Shown here: one piece after another, positions 32,901 through 41,020 of the stretch
Numbering within the stretch: position 1 is the stretch's first letter
Layout of the letters: the number at the start of each line of letters is the position of its first letter
DNA from: Cylindrotheca closterium
Taxonomy: Eukaryota; Bacillariophyta; Bacillariophyceae; Bacillariales; Bacillariaceae
NCBI GenBank assembly: GCA_933822405.4
Contig: CAKOGP040001825.1
Span: 124,001-188,000, forward strand
Direction: 5' to 3'
Length of the DNA: 64,000 nucleotides
Notes under the pieces: generated by a model
What the model was told of the DNA's origin: nothing
Seen by the model: only the letters and a program-made list of their open reading frames with translations
Databases searched by the model: none
Translations under genes and position numbers: made by a program

Positions 32901-33677
32901 AATGAAGAACCAGATATGATCACATCAAATCTTCCACAGGAGAGACGAATGAGACAACGTCGAGACTTTGACGACCCGATAGGCATGGGCGATGAGCAAT
33001 GGCATGAGGAGTCAGATTTGCAAACTTTAAGGCCCATGGACGAAAGTTACAGAATGCGTAGAGATTATAACGAGCCTCGCATCATGGAGGATGGGAAATG
33101 GAATGGCGAGCTTGGAATGTACATCAAACCAACCCCTTCGTCCAGAAGTCATCAAGAAATGAATCAAGACCCGTCTCATATGGCGAGATCAAGAAGAAAC
33201 ACTGCTTATGGACAGCGAAAGCACATGGAGTCGTCAACAAAAGACCGTAGTCCGTGGTACTTTGATTCACAGTCGCCAATAGGTAATTGGAACGAGGGAT
33301 GGGACTCGAAATTAAGGCGCCAACCAGAGGAAGGGCTCAGAGAAAGTCATGGTGCACGAAGATTGGATCCTATAAGTGATGCTCCAAAAACTCGGAAGGT
33401 TAGCAGATATGGCGACGGAGACGGCGACAGTGATCACTCCACTTCAAATGCACATGTTGTAGGCTCTATGAACTCATGGGCTGAAAGCACTGGCCCTCGA
33501 CAGCAAGAGAGACTTCGGTCGCAGAGAATCCAAGGAAAAGAAGATGATGGAGGTCCCGATTCTATCAACGATTACCTAGCAAGACTGTTTGAAAAGGTTC
33601 AAGCGACGAAGTCGGAGCTTGAGGCTACACAGAAAAGGCTGAATCACACTGTAGGCAGGCATCTTGTTCTTGAATAG
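26940..33677 (+). CDS. Calpain-like cysteine protease fused to a giant coiled coil
   Basis: A 6.7-kb intronless frame, 2245 aa, from ATG 26940 (upstream codons lack ATG). The calpain catalytic core lies at about residues 30-520 with a complete triad: Cys199 in GIIADCWLLSG, His423 in NKHAYGVVE and Asn446 in QLRNPWGKGG. A Lys/Pro-rich linker (530-615) is followed by continuous charged heptad-type coiled coil (about 620-1540), at first almost pure Glu/Lys/Arg. Next come degenerate repeats of about 15 residues with an ERA/ERV core (about 1553-1640), a polar stretch, and about eight degenerate 28-36-residue units with an RRDFDE..M..E.WNEE core (about 1800-2060). Penta-EF-hand and C2-like domains of classical calpains are absent. 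It is probably a calcium-independent or cytoskeleton-anchored protease; the substrate is unknown. Confidence 0.88.
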   Translation: MNRQRVSRLPRRSSIQISNQWNKQTVATADPLYDGADPKKWFVKTQTFNGKFLGGFNKEEVNGQLITDGIEKFKNNPVKYMGIMYITEEMKEPKSNQGYALILREKGSKVFPADVGPDGRFTIMTQEYRRLPPLKSDTLPKLCRDDYTDNMIYKGKKLHTKANKPLMPGRGMGLLDQPNMKLIGTIDPSDVKQGIIADCWLLSGISTLAEFEGGIQRLFRKTKKFELMPFDDKPNMYTVTLWDISTWTEVDIVVDERLCSRPDGQNRRGEMKLLGAKPSDDGELWVPYLEKAVSIHCGGWDKISYGANCNHAWAILTGVKEQCTILRVADENSNWGCYAKYDPFSKKFAELDNDPWKGFQSVYTVPWPETEGAGFDDFKDTSELNDVQLFGKMCDWDDGNFLMACSSKGQSDRENTDGIVNKHAYGVVECKDNVAGTGMDMIQLRNPWGKGGELENGQFARGKGPGWKKYPKLKRELNPDQDSPGVFWLTRQEFFKYYDKIYLSAGDMSEFLGLKPPKRGKPKDEKEMETDNKKRKVETPNDKQTASNASASPVKKTKSISKPVSPKKVSPIKAKPKGFVKVEKNIPKKGKGKKGASGFFKAIPSSKGGGFQKMIPRNKKEEMAQAKLERETKEKEKLEKERLVQQELGKERQEKEEAERQRQENEKVEKEKLERLRLEREQQVKAKQERERLERERKATLQLEKQERDRLERESKAQEKQDKQERDRLDRERGAREKKERDKLERERKTQERLVRERLQWEQKEQDRLEKETEAKEKQEKESKAKLQPSSNAGKFKRPAKKVESPNHDTDRGMEDDSMKLQEMDSIIADLQRRLDEAQKETTELRSQNTTLAAIQEDLEDEAMAYEGQLETKSEIIDTLTEELNQAYETAKPQDDAKELIAKNAELREKTEELSGKTAEIAKLKKELAKARSNALSQSDQKTSVMQHRREIEEKNAIIASMRKEIDNGKRRTSALQDKASELESTKQELEIRNKGQKRKIEQLERDDGASSSLRADLQKAKKTIQTLSQGKIQSQRDLAKKEKRIDFLRSELREANQAIQSLERKMGGSRDRDRVRLNQLKKQLEDKEAELHSKDAKLKSGERAGVESRKRLREKDDRINSVLNQLQQSRKEGRVLEEKNEVMSKKLKSNEHHVSFLNSQLEEAKHLIQTLEQRTRASRDREVARLRKQLETKQEEVNTQKHQLQQAIDSAQSGRIALRAKEQESIDLRGALRQLRGEFQSLEQEKNDIYVRENRKVKQLQSRLSTTEAALETEREKRKQSNDRVDELEEELHRERNKRQRLNEEQVNYRNPTEAPEADQVLKDKEDELNFMGKKLRRMTLHQQQSSRHLEQEMIHKEDQISELQQQVDDLQRENEALYVKNATQKSLNKKLVELEIELDKKNSIAETWKEDVVSLQNAMDEQKNRIERMDMEMTHKDSSIQLLEQKILEQAGIIAQKSTGSAKYAKVVADLNRELESAQEQLKRRRIESTSEGANIKRTDELEKELREARDDSDASRQTIKLQEADLEEKEALIQSLTRKLTERKQEPSLASERAQGRELSLGAQRVQDPGLNAERASRQKETTLTIERVREPRSAAEGAREASSSWERLRGPTMTAGSREQSSTTERAQRPRSSAPEDLPYQPPDVKTSLESEKESEENQQNAKRARSIEKVHPPEHDMHLRKTSIAEQGSPESQEIDKGMRALEHLQPDYGRLPSNPNLHIPQNESFDNNGIVYSHLHAPELPEYESQTKSDPPARGIATEADQVRDRGLVATSPHLNHLDVFPLQTDDENRARRGGFDEPEGEKWDDDETEEHDFIESQNAEEHRWNEKSDLQALRLRDETRIKHSHFDESIVAYDEDMDMHKAQPSAERRRIHRDFDEANDMEKWNDVSQMYELEDRRKTNRDIDEASDMDEEKYIGDPRMHGIRTRGKNRLGREDFEEAKAIGDEEWNEEFSKFTSNPRDHTRRRHGDYDEYSLHEHHKWNEEPDMITSNLPQERRMRQRRDFDDPIGMGDEQWHEESDLQTLRPMDESYRMRRDYNEPRIMEDGKWNGELGMYIKPTPSSRSHQEMNQDPSHMARSRRNTAYGQRKHMESSTKDRSPWYFDSQSPIGNWNEGWDSKLRRQPEEGLRESHGARRLDPISDAPKTRKVSRYGDGDGDSDHSTSNAHVVGSMNSWAESTGPRQQERLRSQRIQGKEDDGGPDSINDYLARLFEKVQATKSELEATQKRLNHTVGRHLVLE

Positions 33678-34685
33678 ATATAGAGAAAAAATGCATGAAT
33701 CCTTTGTTGGCTACTGTAGCGTAGCATACTAGGTACTTTCACATGTTACAGATACAACCGGTAAAAGAAGAAAAGTCCGACTGATTCGATTATACTTCAG
33801 AATTCCTTCAGCCGTCATTGTCAAAGTACAATCGCAAATTTGCAAAGCATTAGCATTAGTAACAGAAAGCAACCTTGCAAAGCATCATGGATTCGTGGGT
33901 GATATCACAAGTATCTTTCTGGTACACTGTGAATAAGGTAGAGTATCTGATCAATAGAACAATTGAACTGTTCGCACCAATCTCATCTCTATTTTTCCTT
34001 CTGTGAAGGTGAAACCAGCACAGGTCGTCGACAAGGTTATTGAGCTGTTCCTTGACATTGTTACCCCAGGTAATGTAATGTCGTTCCATTTTGATGTGTT
34101 GTATGGTTGCAGCCCAGATGCTCACTCTGTCTCGCTCCAGGAAGAGGTGCTGGAGAGAATTCGTGGCTCATGAAAGGTTGGAGATCAATTGAACAAAGCT
34201 TTGACCGTGCTGATCGAGAAATTGAAATAAGAAACGACTTGAGGCGCTGGGATAACCAATTCCCAGAGATTCATCATGAATTGATCGTCCGTTGGTTAAG
34301 CGGCGCTGTTGTGTCCATAGCAGTTACTTCAATTTACAATGGACTGAAGCCTCGTCCACGAAAAAAGTATTGAGGCATCGGGTCCATCAGATGTTGTTCT
34401 TCGAAGATATTAACTGCGAGGCTGCTGTCGTCGTGGATAGCATGGACGATCTTCACATACGACTATTCGGTGGAATATATGTGTTGTCACCCGAAACAAT
34501 TGATTGCATAGGTAGAGAGATGCTAAAGCTGACCATTTTTGTAAAGCCAACTATTGTCAACTTTAGTGGACAGAATTCGGACCTACAGTCAGCCATCGTA
34601 TAAGACAAAATTGAATCTTTTGCACGGCATCCTTTGCACTAGTTTCCTGTCAGTATGGAATCAACCAGTACATGTTGAATCAAAA
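33678..34685. other. Gene-poor region, first half
   Basis: About 1 kb. Overlapping plus-strand open stretches between 34009 and 34603 look partly coding-like: one runs 34009-34173, and an ATG at 34168 gives a 68-codon frame with a hydrophobic WLSGAVVSIAVTSIY. They shift frame repeatedly and give no consistent gene model. They may be gene debris. Confidence 0.4.
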
Positions 34686-35239
34686 TCACATCGCATATAA
34701 TACGCAAGCACCTGCTTGCTCCAGCATGATATGTCGTTTTCCTATGTTGTCCATGAATCAAAATTATGCAATAAGCTTGGTGCAGCCACTGTGTGCTCCA
34801 CAGCAGAATAATGATTGGGGCTTACCAACTCAAGAGTTTGAGGCGTACTCGCTCTATCAATGCGTTCCCCATCCATGAGGAAACGTAGAGAAGACAATTG
34901 GACACCCAGTATTCGAGCATGGCGAATGAATAGTTTTGACATGCTTGTATTTATCTTGATCTTCAAACGGGTCTCTTCTCCATTCTGTACAATTTTACCA
35001 ACAATGATCAGAGAAATAGAGAAGCCACGGAGAAGAAGAAAAAGCCGCGAGAAAAGAAAATGACAACGTTTGAAGTGCAAAAACCGAGAGAAAAGGGATC
35101 GTTTGACACCAAAACCAAGTTGACTGAACAGCATCTGTCCCTAACTGACTCCTCTGCTTACCGGACTACGAAGCCGAATGATGATATGGTTTTCTTAGCT
35201 CTCTGGCGCCGCCCCTGCACTCTCATTCGATTCGAGCAT
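34686..35239 (-). pseudogene. Decayed SUMO (ubiquitin-like modifier) gene
   Basis: A three-exon SUMO layout can be read on the minus strand. Exon A, 35239-35162, has an ATG, a short acidic leader and the first beta strand HIIIRLRSP, but is interrupted by TAA at codon 15 (35195-35197). Exon B, 34984-34826, is intact and unmistakable: NGEETRLKIKINTSMSKL, then GVQLSSLRFLMDGERI and STPQTLEL, matching the SUMO core. Exon C starts at 34741 with END, but the SUMO-like ending MLEQAG is reached only in another frame, so an indel is implied. That ending reads QAGAC, with no diglycine for conjugation. Introns are GT-AG (177 and 84 nt), so it is a decayed gene duplicate, not a processed copy. Only exon B could encode a stable fold. 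Confidence 0.75.
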
Positions 35240-35861
35240 CTTCGTTGCGAAGGATGAATCGCTTTTTGTGATCAGCACTGCTCGAGATCCTTCTTCTCTA
35301 CCGTGGAGTAACATGCAAAAGTTGTGATTCTGTGACCCCAATTCTTGAGAACGGGGTTAGCACGATGGTAGTAATGTATTATTTTTGTAGTATTGATATT
35401 CCCCTGAATGCTTTTATTGCACAGGATTGCGAGGAAGAATGGTCAAGGCTTCGTCTTCTTCTCCATGTTGGCCCTTTCATTCTCGGTCGTTTGGGGCAAT
35501 CCTTTCAAGTAAGAATAGAGCCGTAAATGGGTGTTACATTTTCTAGATCCAATATGATGATCGATCATGACGATAGTCGTAGTGAACTGCTAGAACCAAG
35601 AATGCAAGTTAGTCCCGCAGTGGCTGTCACGCAGAGAGCCAAGTACCAAGTACCTGGCACTGATTTCTGTGTAATATATTCAACGATGCAAACAGCGAGT
35701 TCGGAAGCATTTGCAAAGTACTACCGTAATTTGATTTGAATTGTGCGTTAGCAAAAAGAGTGGCTGCCATCTTTTGTATGCCGATCATGATCTGACATAA
35801 TGTAAGAAACTCTACAACAAATTCAATTGATTGAGGTTCTTTCTTTTCTTTAATTTACTGC
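35240..35861. other. Gene-poor region, second half
   Basis: 622 bases upstream of the SUMO-like relic and downstream of eL20. It contains AAGTACCAAGTACCTGGCAC near 35640, another member of the GTACC motif family. No gene is seen. Confidence 0.4.
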
Positions 35862-36413
35862 TTATCCGAAGAAAGTGGTAGGGCGAACAGTTGTGAATGT
35901 ACGGCTGGACAAAGCTTTTTGTCCTCTCTTTGCACTTGCAACACGGTGGGGAAGGGGGAACTTGACGTTTGCCTTAGCGAATTGCATACCATTCACACGC
36001 TTCAAGTCCTTTGTAGCAACAGTGGCTGTGCGGATAATTTGGATGGATCGTGGACGAGTGCGGTGACGACCGGCCATTTCATCGAAAAGTTGGGAGACGG
36101 CTCCAGTCAAGGAAACGTCTCTGAATTCACGGTACATATTGTGTGTTCCGGATCGGGAAGAATAGCGCAACCAGATGCCGTAGTTCTTGACGATTCTGTT
36201 ATTCTTTTCGACGATCTCTACAACATCCAAGATTTCACCAGTGGTCTTCTTCATCTTTCGGAATTGATGCATGTAATACCAGAACTTCGATTTGGCAATA
36301 ACAGCGTTTGGTGCAAAGATGATCATGCGGTATGCCTCAGGGTTAGGGACGGCATCGGTTGGGGCCTTGCGGCCCACAACCTGAAATTGCTTCATAATTC
36401 CAGAGACAGTCAT
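35862..36413 (-). CDS. RPL18A: 60S ribosomal protein eL20 (L18a)
   Basis: 183 aa from ATG 36411-36413. The start aligns residue for residue with the family N-terminus (MTVSGIMKQFQVVGRKAPT versus the usual M-x-x-SG...VVGR). Family blocks include YRMIIFAPNAVIAKSKFWYY, GEILDVVEI, YGIWLRYSSRSGTHNMYREF, RPRSIQIIRT and VKFPLPHRV. It is a structural protein of the large cytosolic subunit. A strong polypyrimidine tract and ATTAG end one base before the ATG, implying a 5' UTR intron, common in ribosomal protein genes. It is divergent from the CIR1-like gene. Confidence 0.95.
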   Translation of the reverse strand: MTVSGIMKQFQVVGRKAPTDAVPNPEAYRMIIFAPNAVIAKSKFWYYMHQFRKMKKTTGEILDVVEIVEKNNRIVKNYGIWLRYSSRSGTHNMYREFRDVSLTGAVSQLFDEMAGRHRTRPRSIQIIRTATVATKDLKRVNGMQFAKANVKFPLPHRVASAKRGQKALSSRTFTTVRPTTFFG

Positions 36414-36802
36414 TCTAATCAATACAAAGAGAGGAACAAATGGATGAGATATTGTTGTTGGTTGCAGATGACTAAAAACCGATATCGTTTCGTCCCCGCC
36501 ACGCAAAACTAGTCCACTGGCTATCCTAATGAATATCGCCGCGTCTACGATAGATTGAAATCAAATTTCCCATGGTCAAAACACACCTTCAAAGTTGCTG
36601 AATTGCTAATGTTGATGCAGGAGGGAAATCGGATGAGGAAATATTGACGGTTGACGTACAAAACAAGTAACACCGGTAAGTGAAGTTTTTGGGAGGCTAT
36701 TTTCGCTGACCCATTCGACCTTGATTTCGGGAGAAGGACGAACTTCGACTTCCATTTCATTTGACCAGTTCGTATTGTACAACTTATTGTCCTATCACCA
36801 CC
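36414..36802. other. Divergent promoter, eL20 / CIR1-like
   Basis: 389 bases between start codons. The eL20 side carries an acceptor-like polypyrimidine-AG adjoining its ATG; the CIR1 side has a perfect CACCATGG start context. No other element is recognised. Confidence 0.4.
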
Positions 36803-37885
36803 ATGGTCCAAGGTTTGAAATTCCTTTCCAAAAAGGGTTTCAACCCTCAAAATCAAACTAATCGAAAGCAGGTGTGGGAAGCCCAACAGGCATCAAAGCT
36901 AGAACAGGAGAGAATTCGCCGAAGAGAGGACGAGTTGAAACGTGAACGAGAAGATGAAGAAATTTGTCAAATCCAGCACGGGGATGGCTCGCAAGCCCAA
37001 TTAAGATTCATGTATGATGCACCACCAGGGTTAGAGAAGACGAAACAAGAGATTGAGGAAGATCAGAAATCCGAAAACAACAAATCCAATTCACAATCCA
37101 AAGATGTGACACAAAGTCAACCCGGAGACGATGCAGCAGCTGCTGCCTTTCGACGAATGTTGGCGTCCTCGGTAGGGGGTTCACTTGCAACAAACGAGGA
37201 AGAAGTAGAGGATGACTGCGAACCAAATGAAGAGTCTTCTTTAAAGTTTACACCAGTCTTGCAAGGAAGCAAAATGGACCCAGCGCTAGAATCGAATCCC
37301 AAGAAGAATCAAGGGGAAGGAGACCAACGATCTGCCTTGGAAAAAGCTGTTGGACGAAAAGACCGTGGGGGTGCCCTCACCTTGGACGAGCAGCTTGCTC
37401 GATTTCCCCAATTGAAGAATGCTCCTATGGCCAAGGGGATGAGTTCCACCGACGTCAATGTGTCATTCAAACCGTTGGGAGCCCAATTACGCAATGTACG
37501 ATGTTTGGCTTGTGGTCAATGGGGACATTCAAGAGGTGATCGAGAGTGTTCAGTAACTGGGTGGAATCCATTTGCTATGACAGGTCCCGCGAGAGTAGCA
37601 CCTAGCAACAACTCCACAGTCATCAATCCTCCAGATTCCAAAAAGAGCAAGCGCCGATACAGTGATACTTCCAGTCGATCTCATGACAGCGATAGTTCCG
37701 AAGACAGTCGAATACGACGAAAGCGAAAGTCCAAGAAACGAAAGAAAAGTCTTAAAGAATCCAGACGTCGCCATAAAGAATCATCTAGACGACATAGGAG
37801 AAGACGGTCTCGGTCACGATCGGAATCGCCTCGAAGCAGAGATCGAGATAAGAAACGAAGGTCAAAATCTCAATCCTCCCGGTGA
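36803..37885 (+). CDS. CIR1-like RS-domain corepressor / splicing-associated protein
   Basis: 360 aa, intronless, start context CACCATGG. The N-terminus matches the CIR N-terminal domain (LKFLSKKGFNPQNQTNRKQV, then VWEAQQASKLEQERIRRRED). The middle is acidic and disordered. A zinc knuckle at about 235-250 reads CLACGQWGHSRGDREC (CxxCxxxGHxxxxxxC). The C-terminal 70 residues are an Arg/Ser-Lys domain (HRRRRSRSRSESPRSRDRD). In animals CIR1 links the RBPJ repressor to SAP30/HDAC and locates to splicing speckles. Diatoms lack canonical Notch signalling, so the older role is more likely splicing- or chromatin-related. It converges with the next gene 120 bp away. Confidence 0.85.
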   Translation: MVQGLKFLSKKGFNPQNQTNRKQVWEAQQASKLEQERIRRREDELKREREDEEICQIQHGDGSQAQLRFMYDAPPGLEKTKQEIEEDQKSENNKSNSQSKDVTQSQPGDDAAAAAFRRMLASSVGGSLATNEEEVEDDCEPNEESSLKFTPVLQGSKMDPALESNPKKNQGEGDQRSALEKAVGRKDRGGALTLDEQLARFPQLKNAPMAKGMSSTDVNVSFKPLGAQLRNVRCLACGQWGHSRGDRECSVTGWNPFAMTGPARVAPSNNSTVINPPDSKKSKRRYSDTSSRSHDSDSSEDSRIRRKRKSKKRKKSLKESRRRHKESSRRHRRRRSRSRSESPRSRDRDKKRRSKSQSSR

Positions 37886-38005
37886 TATCAAACATGTCGA
37901 TTTCCCAGTGCCGATGCGAGGATAGAATAATGAAACTCGCGGAATAGAAAGATACCGAACGATATAAAAAAAAAGAAGCAATCATACTATGGGAAATACT
38001 GTGTA

Positions 38006-38965
38006 TCAAATATCCCAATTCGATTTGTTCCCCCCACTGTCAAGGGGTGACCCAGGACTCAAAGTCAAATTTCTCAGTGTTTTGCGTTTGGTCTTTTCGG
38101 GAGTCGACACTACATTAGATACTCTTTGGACGAGTGATGTTTTCTGTCGGTCCTCCAATTGCCTCGGGTCGTAATCATCCTTTAATTCCATTTCACCTTC
38201 TTCGTCACTTTGTAATGCTTTAGCGGCTTCTCCAGAGGATCCCTTGGCAATTCGCTCTTGGACTCGCTTGCGGGCATCAGTGAGTCGAGTTAGCGATGGA
38301 CGTCTCGTAAGAAGGGATTTCGGCTTTATCGGTTCTTCAAGATCTGCCGATTCACTGGGATCCTCTTCCGCTGCCTTTCGGCAATCACTCAACACCGTAC
38401 CAATAATTTCGTCTTGTCGCGATTTCCGTTCTTTCAAGAATTTCTCGTCAGAAGCCACTGAGTCTCCTCGATCGGTAAACGAACACTGACTGTTTTCCAC
38501 TGCTCCCACACCTGTCCCCGCTGCAATGGCTCCGAAGGAAGATCGTCGTTCTTTTCCATCAAGTCCTCTTCCGGAACTGGATCGACTCCGATCTCGGTCT
38601 TCCGGTGCGGCATTGGCACTGCGTCTATTGCGAAGTCTGCTCCCTCGCACCAGCTTGGTGGTGTTGGTGGATTTGACAGATTGGTCATCAGGAATGGCGT
38701 CGCCATCTGGATTGGAACTGCGGAAGGTTCGATTTTGGCGTCGTCGGGATTGTCGCAGGGTAGAGTTTTGGGATCGACTACGTCTAAGCGGTGTTCGAAC
38801 GGGCTTGTCATCATCCGACTCTCCCCCAAGTTCTTGCTCTCCCTCCACTCCAATACCTCCAGCTCGCTCTTCTTGTTGTCGTTGCTTTCTCTGGGTTCTT
38901 CTTGACGTTCGCAGTCCCTGGTGGGACCGACTGCGGCGTCTTGGTAATTCGTTTTCTTCTGCCAT
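38006..38965 (-). CDS. Basic Ser/Arg-rich nuclear-type protein, unidentified
   Basis: 319 aa, intronless, ATG 38963-38965. The N-terminal half is packed with Arg/Ser clusters (LPRRRSRSHQGLRTSRRTQR, RTPLRRSRSQN) typical of nuclear, phosphorylated, disordered proteins. The C-terminal half has an amphipathic charged segment (LTRLTDARKRVQERIAKG) and a possible CDK-type site near the end (LTLSPGSP). No folded domain is recognised. A role in chromatin or RNA metabolism is only suggested by composition. Confidence 0.7.
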   Translation of the reverse strand: MAEENELPRRRSRSHQGLRTSRRTQRKQRQQEERAGGIGVEGEQELGGESDDDKPVRTPLRRSRSQNSTLRQSRRRQNRTFRSSNPDGDAIPDDQSVKSTNTTKLVRGSRLRNRRSANAAPEDRDRSRSSSGRGLDGKERRSSFGAIAAGTGVGAVENSQCSFTDRGDSVASDEKFLKERKSRQDEIIGTVLSDCRKAAEEDPSESADLEEPIKPKSLLTRRPSLTRLTDARKRVQERIAKGSSGEAAKALQSDEEGEMELKDDYDPRQLEDRQKTSLVQRVSNVVSTPEKTKRKTLRNLTLSPGSPLDSGGNKSNWDI

Positions 38966-39414
38966 GTTGCTTTTGACAGATGCGAGGGTGGAAATAGACG
39001 TCTGTGTTTCTACTGTAGCAACTGGTCCGATGCCCCTCTAACCTAAACAACAAAAAGAGGAATGATACAAAATCTCCGAATAAACTTCGAAACTCCTTTT
39101 TGGACACAGCTTGACGATGATTGACTGGTCAATACTCGTAAAGCGAGAAAAAAATGCCAATTTTGATCGCAAGTCACAAGTGTTAATCCCTGCGCGGAGG
39201 GAAACGCGTTGGGCCAAGGTACCAACTCAGTCCCAAAACATGACGTCATACAACCGTACTGTACTGTCGCGGATTTCTGCAATCTGACTCCAACGCAGAC
39301 TGCTTGTTCCAACACAAAATCCTACCACCTTCCTGATGAATACAACGCTGTGTTGGTGATAAAAAGGCTATATTCTCATCACTACGGTTCAACGTGACGA
39401 AGAAAGAAAAACAA
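38966..39414. other. Divergent promoter region
   Basis: 449 bases between the basic protein gene (-) and the DUF1350 gene (+). A CAAGGTACCAAC lies at about 39215. No gene is seen. Confidence 0.35.
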
Positions 39415-40966
39415 ATGGTCACGATAAGACGGGTTCAATTACTGTTGGCGGTCTGCTTGAGTGGAACAGTAAAGTTTTCGGAATCATTTCAATCTTCACA
39501 TATCGCTCGGCATGACAATCCAAGATGTCAATTCCAAATTCCTCATCATACTCAAAAGAATCCCTATTCTTATGACTCGAGTCGACTAGACGCGGCTACG
39601 GTCTCGTCATCAACATCAGAGTCCCCCAGTAGTGAGACAAAGGCAACAAAATCGTCAGTGACGGGGAAGGTTGGAAACTGGGAAGAAATCCATGGCAATT
39701 GGGTCCTTCGGCCTCCTTCCAGTGAAACACCCAGAGCTCTCTTACATTTCCTTGGAGGAGCTTTGGTTGGAGCTGCTCCCCATATCACCTATCGATACAT
39801 GCTGGAGCGACTGGCGGAGAAGGGCTTCTTGGTGGTAGCTACTCCATATCAACTCTCTTTTGATCATTTAGAAATTTGCGACGATGTGATTACCAAATTT
39901 GAAAAACTTGCTCCGTCAGTGGCCCGACAATATGGAGCACTGCCTGTGGTTGGAGTCGGACATTCCTGTGGGGCACTGCTCCAAGTATTGATCACCTCGC
40001 TCTTTCCCGATACACCTCGAGCTGCAAATGCATTGATGAGCTACAATAACAAACCCATTGGTGAGGCGGTTCCCTTTTTCGAAGAAGTTTTTGCGCCTGC
40101 CTTTTCGTCACTGGCGGCGCCCAATGGTACACTGCCAAGCAGTAATGAAGCATTGAAAATGGGCATTAATCTGGCACGGATTGCGACGGAAGGTAAGATT
40201 GAAAATGTGGACTTATGCTGTATGCACAAGTCACACTATAGGCTACTGTCATAAAATTCTGTCGAATTTTCACTCACAACCACTGCGTTGGATCTCTAGG
40301 AGAACTTCCATCGGATCAACAACTTCAACAGTTGGTGAGCTTTCTGCCACCGTTTCAGACCAATGCAAACATAAAAATTCCAAAAACTTTCCGACAATCA
40401 TTTGAAAAGACTTTTTCGCCGTCAGTGGAAGCACTTTCCGATGCAGGAGTGCTGCCTATTTTAAATCAACTATTTGTCAGTCTAGAGCAAATTCCAAAGC
40501 TAGTGGATGAGGTATGTGCAAGACTTGCAGTTACAAACTTATTCCATAAATCCTAATGTACTCACATGATCAGATATCCAACTTGGACAAGGTGGCAACG
40601 GGTGCCCGCGATTTCTCTCCTCCACCGCCGGCGGTCAAAGCGTCGGTGGGCAAGGCGTATCGAGCACGTCGAACCTTGGTTTTGGGATTCAAGGACGACG
40701 GTATTGATGAGTCGGATGAGATTGAAGAAATTTTGAAGGAGGCAATGAGTATTACCAGAATGAAGAGACCGATGGTGGGGGTGGATGTCCAACGAAGGTC
40801 GCTTGAGGGCGGGCACGCTACCCCGCTCCTGGCACCACCTTTGGATGTTGCAGCTCGGGCTGAAGACATACTGGGATCGGATACCTCTCAGGAGCGTTTG
40901 CTCTACACCCAAGCATCGGATACAGTAGACAGTCTGATTGAATGGTTGGAAGCAGGTAACCTGTAA
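39415..40966 (+). CDS. DUF1350 alpha/beta-hydrolase-like protein, likely plastid or secretory
   Basis: Exons 39415-40192, 40300-40511 and 40574-40966 (introns 107 and 62 nt), 460 aa. The ATG at 39415 starts a hydrophobic leader (RRVQLLLAVCLSGTVKF), with a Phe after the probable cleavage site (SES-FQSS) and a Ser-rich transit-like stretch, so plastid import is possible. The core matches DUF1350 of plants, algae and cyanobacteria: WVLRPP, ALLHFLGGALVGAAPHITYR, GFLVVATPYQLSFDH, the nucleophile-elbow-like VGVGHSCGALLQ, and MSYNNKPIGEAVPFFEE. The fold resembles a lipase-type hydrolase with Ser in GHSCG, but no activity is established for the family. The C-terminal 130 residues are less conserved. 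Confidence 0.85.
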
Positions 40967-41020
40967 CGAAACTTCTTTTGAATTTTGGCAATATTAGCTT
41001 AGCAAGAATCAAAGAGTCTA

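Noticed and set aside
34742..35134. 130-codon minus-strand frame taken as an intact small gene
   Set aside because: It starts without ATG and reads through what look like two introns; only its middle (34826-34984) is a real SUMO-like exon, so it is annotated as part of a pseudogene.
38526..39041. 171-codon plus-strand frame opposite the basic nuclear protein
   Set aside because: Antisense shadow of Arg/Ser-rich codons; the minus-strand ATG frame is the better gene.
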